A DNA stretch of 32,680 nt. Source: a virus. Where the stretch lies: the IMG/VR virus record IMGVR_UViG_3300020032_000001, positions 1-32,680 of that record; one strand, 5' to 3'. Shown here piece by piece: positions 26,967-32,680 of this stretch. The translations under genes and the position numbers were made by a program. Each line of letters opens with the position of its first letter. Within the stretch, counting starts at the first letter, position 1. Below the pieces are notes generated by a model. That model did no database searches. It saw only the letters and a program-made list of their open reading frames with translations, and had not been told where the DNA came from.

Positions 26967-27830
26967 ATGCCAGCAAGACTTGTATATATAAACAACAGAA
27001 CAAGCGAAACCATAACCCTTTCGACCAATGGGCCGTATTACCTGGTAAGTGCCGGGAACATGGGGACCGCACCGGTAGAAACCCAAACACAAAGGGCGCC
27101 CTACCAGGACGGTGCCGCTTATATTGACAGCCGACTGGAACCCAGGACCATAGCCATAAACGTGTTTATAAAAGCAACAAGTGAAGCGGACCTGGTGGAC
27201 AAGCGCCGCAAGCTGGTGCGGGTGTTCAACCCGAAAGACGGCGAGGGGACCCTAAAATGGCAAGGTGCCATTGAAAGAAACATAAAAGCGGTTCCAAACC
27301 CTGGGGTTGAATTCCCAGGAGGGGAGAGCATAGGCCCGAATTGGCAAAGGTGCACCGTTTACCTGCTGGCGGCTAAACCGTTGTTCTATGACCCGGAAAT
27401 AAACAAGCCAATAATGGCGGCGTTCCTGGGTGGCCTTTCGTTCCCGTTCTCTTTTCCCATGAGTTTTTCAACAGCCGGCAGTAAGCTGGAAATGAAAAAC
27501 ATGGGGGACGTGGCCGCACCGGTTGAAATAGACTTTTACGGTCCGGCCCTTAATCCTATCGTAAGGAACGAAACAACAGGAAAGCATATTAAAGTTATTA
27601 AGGAAATCCTGGACGGCGAGGTCCTAAAAATAAGGACCGCCCAGGGTGAAAAATCGGTGGTAATTGTGAAGGGCGACGGGTCCGAGGAAAACGCAATGCA
27701 CTACCTGGACGACACCAGCGAATTTTGGCACCTGGAACCCGGAGCCAATACGGTAAGCTACGAGGAAGAAAGCGGAAGCCAGGATGCCGAGGTTTACGTC
27801 CGTTGGTATGATTATTATATCGGAATATAG
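26967..27830 (+). CDS. Distal tail protein (Dit, sipho_tail family)
   Basis: A 287-residue protein starting one base after the tape-measure stop. The N-terminal part (YDGAAYIDSR-like AYIDSRLEPRTIAINVFIKA, KRRKLVRVFNPKDGEGTLKW) is the sipho_tail ring fold; the C-terminal part is beta-rich (TGKHIKVIKEILDGEVLKIR). Dit rings form the hub between tube and tail tip. Position after the tape measure agrees. No extra carbohydrate module is apparent. It should contact the Gp37-like tip protein. Confidence 0.87.
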   Translation: MPARLVYINNRTSETITLSTNGPYYLVSAGNMGTAPVETQTQRAPYQDGAAYIDSRLEPRTIAINVFIKATSEADLVDKRRKLVRVFNPKDGEGTLKWQGAIERNIKAVPNPGVEFPGGESIGPNWQRCTVYLLAAKPLFYDPEINKPIMAAFLGGLSFPFSFPMSFSTAGSKLEMKNMGDVAAPVEIDFYGPALNPIVRNETTGKHIKVIKEILDGEVLKIRTAQGEKSVVIVKGDGSEENAMHYLDDTSEFWHLEPGANTVSYEEESGSQDAEVYVRWYDYYIGI

Positions 27831-27844
27831 GGGGTGAATAACCT

Positions 27845-29767
27845 ATGACAGAACATTACAGGTTTTTTGATAGTGGGACAGGTGATACCAGGGAATACAC
27901 AAGCGGAGAATTCGCCGAGGTCCTGGCAAGGTTCATAAGGGACGGGGTGGTCCCGAACCAGGGCGAAGAATTGGCCGTGGAGCCGTTGACACCGGAAGCA
28001 ATGGGGGTCAATGTGCCGGCCGGCATGGCTTTTGTTCAGGGGAGGTTCTACTATAACGACGCAGACCTGACCCTAACTATCGAAGCCGCAGATGATACGA
28101 ACCCACGAATTGACCGTGTGGTCCTACGCCTGGACCTAACGGCAGAAAACCGAAACATTAAAGCCGTAATAAAAACGGGAACGCCGGGAGTTAGCCCAAG
28201 CCCGCCGGCCTTGCAACAGGACACCAGTATATACGAAATTAGCCTGGCCCAGGTTTATGTGGCCGCCGGTGCTATTGCTATTTATGCAGGGGACATAACA
28301 GACGAAAGAGCAACGAGCGCCTGCGGGTGGGCGGTGCCGCCGCACATTGACGACCACAGACACGACGGAAGCCAGGGCGACGGTCCGCAGGTTGACCATG
28401 TGGACCTTCTTAATAAGGGAAGCATGACCCACGCACAAATTGACGCACACGTTCACGACGGAACCAATGGGGACCAACAAGTGGACCATGTGGACCTGCT
28501 TAACAAAGGAACTTACACCCACGCACAAATTGACAGCCACATTAATGCGGCCAGCAATGTGCACGGCGTCGGGTCCGGCAAATATGTGGCCCGTTCAAGC
28601 CGAAGCGACCACCTGGTGGACTGGAACAGCGACATTGCTAACATTGCATTATCGGACGCACAGCACGGAAGCCGTGGTGGCGGAAGCCTTCACGCAACCG
28701 CAACAACCAGCACCGCCGGCTTTTTGAGTGCCACAGATAAACAGGAAGTTAACAAAATTCCCATGCTGGAAGGTGCGGTGGACAACCAAGCAATAGATTT
28801 TTACGAACTATACAGCGACCTTTATTATGGCGGGTATGTATCAGGCGGCGTCGTAAACGACTTTATAGCATACAACTTTGATATATTCAAAGACACCAGC
28901 AAAGTGGACACAGCAAACACGGAAGCATGGGTGGAAACAGAAGGACAGCGTGTTCTAGGCGCAGACGGGGCGGTGGCCGCAGTAACGGACACATCTAGCT
29001 GGTCCGGTGCATACTTTGGAGATATTAAATGGGGCCTAGAAATACAACCGAAAATAAACTGTAAACTAAAAACATTTACCTTTCACGTTAAGACAGATAG
29101 CGGGACGGACGGGCTTATCGCCTTCCAACTATACGACGCCGACACCAAAGGCAAAATATGGGAAACGGCAGGAAGCAACGCCGTAAATATAGGGTCGTAT
29201 AGGTTCCAGGTATCACCAAACCAAGTATTGCAAGCAGGAAAAAAATACGTTTTAACGTGTTACTTTCATGGGGCAGAATATGCCCGCCCGCACGCCTATT
29301 ATTACACAGGGGTCCAACAAAATGTATATATTGGGGATATTGTCGGAGCCTGCGAAGTGCTAGCGTATAGAACGACCGGGGACCCTTCCGGGGACGTTTT
29401 TCCACCTAATAGAACTACGACTAATGATGCCAATTATTTAGGGGCCTGGGGCTTTGATATTGACCCGGACCCCGGAACAGTTTACAGCTTTGAAAGCGAC
29501 AACTTTAATTTTGGCTTTGATATTCAAAAGTTAAGGGTCTATATTTCTTTGAAAGGTAGCGTTACAAATGTAAAAATATCCACAAATGGCGGGAGCACAT
29601 GGCAAACGCCCACTCAGGTATCTTCAAGGGCTGACCCGAAATTTTCCGCATACACGGAATTCACCTGCGAACTAGACGTGGGCGGGGCGTCGCAAACTGC
29701 GAAACTTTACTTTGAAACAAACGCCACAGGGGCCGAGGTTAAGCGTTACGGTCTTTATGCCAAGTAA
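27845..29767 (+). CDS. Tail fibre / receptor-binding candidate with His-rich repeats
   Basis: A 640-residue structural protein after TAGGGGGTG. Residues 1-160 resemble the N-terminal baseplate-attachment part seen in Firmicute phages (FFDSGTGDTREYTSGEFAEV, VNVPAGMAFVQGRFYYND). Residues about 175-240 hold 30-residue repeats, VDHVDLLNKG...THAQIDxH, likely a trimeric shaft with metal- or hydrogen-bonding His. The rest is beta-rich, in several jelly-roll-like segments (VKISTNGGSTWQTP). The last third uses more AT-rich codons, as fast-evolving or exchanged receptor-binding regions often do. The target receptor is unknown. Confidence 0.82.
   Translation: MTEHYRFFDSGTGDTREYTSGEFAEVLARFIRDGVVPNQGEELAVEPLTPEAMGVNVPAGMAFVQGRFYYNDADLTLTIEAADDTNPRIDRVVLRLDLTAENRNIKAVIKTGTPGVSPSPPALQQDTSIYEISLAQVYVAAGAIAIYAGDITDERATSACGWAVPPHIDDHRHDGSQGDGPQVDHVDLLNKGSMTHAQIDAHVHDGTNGDQQVDHVDLLNKGTYTHAQIDSHINAASNVHGVGSGKYVARSSRSDHLVDWNSDIANIALSDAQHGSRGGGSLHATATTSTAGFLSATDKQEVNKIPMLEGAVDNQAIDFYELYSDLYYGGYVSGGVVNDFIAYNFDIFKDTSKVDTANTEAWVETEGQRVLGADGAVAAVTDTSSWSGAYFGDIKWGLEIQPKINCKLKTFTFHVKTDSGTDGLIAFQLYDADTKGKIWETAGSNAVNIGSYRFQVSPNQVLQAGKKYVLTCYFHGAEYARPHAYYYTGVQQNVYIGDIVGACEVLAYRTTGDPSGDVFPPNRTTTNDANYLGAWGFDIDPDPGTVYSFESDNFNFGFDIQKLRVYISLKGSVTNVKISTNGGSTWQTPTQVSSRADPKFSAYTEFTCELDVGGASQTAKLYFETNATGAEVKRYGLYAK
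28391..28550. repeat. 90-bp in-frame repeat in the tail fibre gene
   Basis: Two copies begin at 28391 and 28481 (each G-T-tGACCATGTGGACCT...), a period of 90 bases or 30 codons, encoding VDHVDLLNKG and THAQID blocks. A partial His-Asp-Gly unit precedes the first. They are related but not identical, so the duplication is old or selected at protein level. Confidence 0.8.
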
Positions 29768-29779
29768 GGGGGTGTTAAT

Positions 29780-30058
29780 GTGAACCAAATAACAAGAAAC
29801 CCGGAAACAGGGGTGCATTACAAAAAGCCAAACGAGCAAGACCGCACCACCCTATTGACGCAAATACTGGCGGACGTGATAGACGCAGTATTAAAAGGGC
29901 AGGTGGACAGCAAAATGGCGGCCGCATTGCAAAAGCACAAGGAGGACCTGGAAGGTATTAACGCAGATATGGCAAGGCGAAAACAAATAATTGAAGCGGT
30001 GGAAAAAAAGGTAAACCTTCCACCGCAAGCAGGTGGACCGCAGGCAGGTGGTAAGTAA
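29780..30058 (+). CDS. Small tail-module protein, 92 residues
   Basis: GTG 29780 follows AAGGGGGTG. Reads MNQITRNPETGVHYKKPNEQ, then a helical stretch (LTQILADVIDAVLKGQVDSK) and a Q/G-rich end (PPQAGGPQAGGK). One base is shared with the tail-tip gene start (TAATG). Possibly a fibre chaperone or minor tail protein; family not recognised. Confidence 0.68.
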   Translation: MNQITRNPETGVHYKKPNEQDRTTLLTQILADVIDAVLKGQVDSKMAAALQKHKEDLEGINADMARRKQIIEAVEKKVNLPPQAGGPQAGGK

Positions 30059-32580
30059 TGGCTAGGTATGAAATCCGGGTCCTGGACCCGGCCCTTGCCT
30101 GGGTGGACGTGGCCGACCAGTATAAAAGCCTAACCTGGAAGCGGCGCTGGCAGAAGCCAGGCGAATTCCACCTGGTAATAAACAAGAACACCAAGGCCGC
30201 CGCAAATATCAAAAAAGGCGGGGTCCTCTATATCCGCAGGGACGGCAAACACGAAGCGGCCGGGTATATCCGCAGGGTAGCCCGCCGCATAGAAGAAGGC
30301 GGCAAAATAACCGAGGACCTGGAAGTGAGCGGCAACACCCTGGACGGCATATTGGCCCGCCGCATATGCCTGCCGCCTTCCGGGTCCGCATACGACGAGC
30401 GCACAGGCCCGGCCGAAACGGTTATGCACGGCTACGTCAACGCCAATGCAGTAAGCCCGGACGACCCGGCCCGCAAAATTCCCAACCTGGCCCTGGGAAC
30501 CGACCAGGGCCGAGGGGCCACCATAACCGAGCGCATGAGATACAACCCGCTACCGGAAGCACTTTTATTTTGCGCCCTGGCCGGCGGGAACCTGGGGTGG
30601 GAAATTACCCTGGAAGGGAAGCAGTTTATATTCAACGTCCTGGCCGGCACCGACCGGTCCAGCGCCCAAAGCACGGTCCCACCCATTATTTTTTCGCCGG
30701 ACTTTGAAAATATACGCCTTATGGCCTGGGAGCAAAGCGACATTGGCATATTTAATTCCGCATACGTCGCAGGCCAGGGGGAAGGAGCCGCCCGGACCAT
30801 TGTTACCCTTCCGGCAACGGAAACGGTGCAGGATACCGACGACGCCCAGGCGGACTTTTTGGAATACACCCTAGCCGACCTGGTGGCGACAGCCGCCCCG
30901 GACGTATTCCAGGACTACGAGGACGACACAGCGCAATACTGGTCCGGCAATATACAGGTAAGCACGGACCAAGCATATAGCGGGGCCAAATCCTTGAAAA
31001 TCATGGATAGTGCAAGCGGGGGACCTGCTTATAGTTACGACGGGGAAATAGTGGGAGATTATGCCACTTTTGACTTTAAAATTTACGTTCCTGCTGGTGT
31101 AATCCGGCGCCTGTATTGCACTAATGGCGTTTTTAGGTTCGTTCATGGCAACCTGTACTGCTACGACGGAAGCAGTTATGTTACATTCGCAACCTACAAC
31201 GAAGGAGCCTGGAACCATATAAAAATAACCAACGGCCCGCCAGGGTCTAAATACTACACCGTGGAAGTAAACGGGGCCACATACCAACCGGTAAGCAGAT
31301 ACGACAACGGTTACCCAATGGAAAGTATGTTCTTTCCCGACAGCGACGTGCTTTACATTGACGACTTTAAGCACTATGGTGGATACGAAGCCGGGGACCT
31401 GGAATTGGAGCAAAACCCAAACGTAATTCCCGACGGCGACTTTTCAACCAAGACATTACAGGCGCCTTATTCCAGCGCTATCCGTGGCAGTTTGTCTTTT
31501 GTGGACGACCCAACCGCACCAACTAGCGACGTGGCCTTAAAACATGAAGCGACTGGGACCGATAGCTACACGGTACCATATGCCGGAACAAATGCCGCCC
31601 TGGCACCTGCCGCAGAGGGGGAAACGTGGACCGGAAGCGTTTTTTGCAAGGTGGAGCAGGACGACACGCAAGTGCAAATATACGTTTTTGCCCTAGACGA
31701 AAATTATAATTATATAGACCTTGCACATTACAAGGAAAGCCACAATATAGCTGATGGGTGGTTCCGAATAAGCGCAACCCTTACAATGCCGGCAGGAACC
31801 AAATATGTGGCCTGCCGTGTGGATAACGACGGGGGCGCCGGTGCGGTGGTTTACTGGAACGGGTGGCTTTTAGAAAAAGCAGACCAAGCAGGACCTTTTA
31901 GGGAAACATATATGCCAACGGGAACCGGCCAAACGCCCGGCCTGGCCCTGGCCGACGCCGGAAAGTATACCACGTCCAGCATTACCTGGACCAGCACAGA
32001 GCCAGCCGGAACCAGTATACTGGTGGAAGCGAAGCTGGACAACCAAAGCGACTGGCAAGAGTGCACAAGCGGCCAGGAAATACCGGTATTTGAACACGGT
32101 CAAGACCTGGAAAGCCGGACCCTTTATATTCGTGTAACCGAGGAAACCACAGACACCACGACCACGCCGCAATTGCACAGCCTAACGGTTGAGGTCAACG
32201 GGTGCGAGCACGTCGGCCTGGGCCGTATAGAACAGTTTGTGGACGCCAGGGACCTGGACACAACCGACAAGCTGGAACAAAGGGGCCAGGCAAAGCTGGC
32301 CGAGCAGGACGAAAAAGAAAAGCTGGAAGCGGAAATCCTGCGACCGGTGAACCCTGCAACCTTTTTCCGCTACCGGGACGACTGGGACCTGGGCGACATT
32401 GTAACATTGCGGAACCTGGACTGGGGCCTTACCCTTCACAAGCGCATAATGGAAGTAAAGGTGGTCCTGGAACCAGGCAAAGAAGAAGAAATCGCCGTGG
32501 TATTCGGTGCGCCCTGGGCGACACTAGGCGACCAAGTAAAAAGCGGGCTGCAACAAATGGGGCCGGCGTTACGAAAATAA
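30058..32580 (+). CDS. Tail-tip protein (ReqiPepy6 Gp37-like) with inserted sugar-binding-like modules
   Basis: An 840-residue protein. Residues 1-275 match the siphovirus Gp37-like core (YEIRVLDPALAWVDVADQYK, FHLVINKNTKAAANIKKGGV, EDLEVSGNTLDGILARRICL), which resumes near 719-840 (GRIEQFVDARDLDTTDKLEQ, RDDWDLGDIVTLRNLDWGLT). Between them are three beta modules: about 282-450 (concanavalin-like), 452-624 (CBM_4_9-like, NVIPDGDFSTKT and YNYIDLAHYKES) and 625-718. This suggests a host-specific receptor-binding insert. Two of the genome's three GTAC sites lie in it. The gene is continuous across the circle's end at 1-27. Confidence 0.87.
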   Translation: MARYEIRVLDPALAWVDVADQYKSLTWKRRWQKPGEFHLVINKNTKAAANIKKGGVLYIRRDGKHEAAGYIRRVARRIEEGGKITEDLEVSGNTLDGILARRICLPPSGSAYDERTGPAETVMHGYVNANAVSPDDPARKIPNLALGTDQGRGATITERMRYNPLPEALLFCALAGGNLGWEITLEGKQFIFNVLAGTDRSSAQSTVPPIIFSPDFENIRLMAWEQSDIGIFNSAYVAGQGEGAARTIVTLPATETVQDTDDAQADFLEYTLADLVATAAPDVFQDYEDDTAQYWSGNIQVSTDQAYSGAKSLKIMDSASGGPAYSYDGEIVGDYATFDFKIYVPAGVIRRLYCTNGVFRFVHGNLYCYDGSSYVTFATYNEGAWNHIKITNGPPGSKYYTVEVNGATYQPVSRYDNGYPMESMFFPDSDVLYIDDFKHYGGYEAGDLELEQNPNVIPDGDFSTKTLQAPYSSAIRGSLSFVDDPTAPTSDVALKHEATGTDSYTVPYAGTNAALAPAAEGETWTGSVFCKVEQDDTQVQIYVFALDENYNYIDLAHYKESHNIADGWFRISATLTMPAGTKYVACRVDNDGGAGAVVYWNGWLLEKADQAGPFRETYMPTGTGQTPGLALADAGKYTTSSITWTSTEPAGTSILVEAKLDNQSDWQECTSGQEIPVFEHGQDLESRTLYIRVTEETTDTTTTPQLHSLTVEVNGCEHVGLGRIEQFVDARDLDTTDKLEQRGQAKLAEQDEKEKLEAEILRPVNPATFFRYRDDWDLGDIVTLRNLDWGLTLHKRIMEVKVVLEPGKEEEIAVVFGAPWATLGDQVKSGLQQMGPALRK

Positions 32581-32680
32581 AGGAAAATCATACCAAGACG
32601 GAGAATACAAGCCCATAAGAAAGGAGGACCAAGGAAAGGAGGAATGTTTCATGTGGGGCGAAGCCGCACAATACGCCGCC
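32554..32680. repeat. Right copy of the 127-bp terminal overlap
   Basis: Same sequence as 1-127. It includes the last codons of the tail-tip gene (to 32580), the 70-base spacer with two AGGAGG sites and the first ten codons of the holin (from 32651). It is removed when the circle is closed. Confidence 0.93.
32651..32680 (+). CDS. 5' end of the holin gene (duplicate of 98-127)
   Basis: ATG TGG GGC GAA GCC and following codons reproduce the holin start. Truncated only by the window edge. Confidence 0.9.
   Translation, partial: MWGEAAQYAA

Noticed and set aside
26152-27090. Minus-strand open frame of 312 codons across the tape measure and Dit genes
   Set aside because: Overlaps two well supported genes in antisense; no start site or protein-like composition.
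1-32680. Integrase, transposase, tRNA and partition genes
   Set aside because: Looked for on both strands by motif; none seen. Absence is by eye and a profile search could still find a divergent one.

Overview
The window is a complete tailed-phage genome opened at an arbitrary point. The first 127 bases recur exactly as the last 127 (1-127 = 32554-32680), the usual signature of a circular contig, so the unique molecule is 32,553 bp. Every gene I can support lies on the + strand, packed with 1-4 base overlaps (ATGA, TAATG, TAGTG) and strong AAGGAGG- or AAAGGGGG-type ribosome sites. The host is probably a Gram-positive Firmicute: the endolysin ends in an S-layer homology (SLH) domain, the holin is BhlA/UviB-like, and RecU, a DnaD-like replication initiator and a DnaC-like loader are present. 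The host genus cannot be read from the sequence.

Layout. (1) Lysis, 98-1982: BhlA-like holin, a three-domain endolysin (amidase, glucosaminidase, SLH) and a second membrane protein, closed by a rho-independent terminator at 2010-2053. (2) Early region, about 2140-13690: two near-consensus promoters with matching spacers, small unknown and zinc-ribbon proteins, an operator-like region before an Xre-type repressor, an HNH nuclease, a Cas4/AddB-like exonuclease with a Rad52-like annealing protein, an AT-rich foreign-looking island (7489-8136), a replication-O/DnaD initiator whose gene carries 20-bp iterons, a DnaC-like loader, SSB (preceded by two more iterons), RecU and several overlapping small zinc proteins. 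(3) Late region, about 13727 round the circle to 1982: a gene with a non-standard start, small and large terminase, a Mu-type head module (portal fused to a MuF domain, ChaB-protease with nested scaffold, decoration protein, gpT-like capsid, gp36-like and gpG-like connectors) and then a siphovirus tail (terminator, tube, G/GT chaperones made by a -1 frameshift, tape measure, Dit, fibre, and a Gp37-like tail-tip protein interrupted by carbohydrate-binding-like modules).

Working together: iterons plus O/DnaD protein plus DnaC-like loader should recruit host helicase; exonuclease, Rad52-like protein, SSB and RecU form a recombination set that makes and resolves concatemers; headful or cos packaging (undetermined) feeds a Mu-like head attached to a long flexible tail; holins and the SLH endolysin end the cycle. 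No integrase, transposase, partition gene, tRNA or CRISPR array was found, so the lifestyle is unclear despite the Xre regulator.

Most worth following: near-absence of GATC, GTAC and apparently CGCG; iterons both in the initiator gene and before ssb; a hidden gene with an AUU-type start before the small terminase; an in-frame internal start giving a Mu gpZ-like scaffold; a textbook frameshift signal in the tail chaperone; and a cluster of small genes that look frameshifted.
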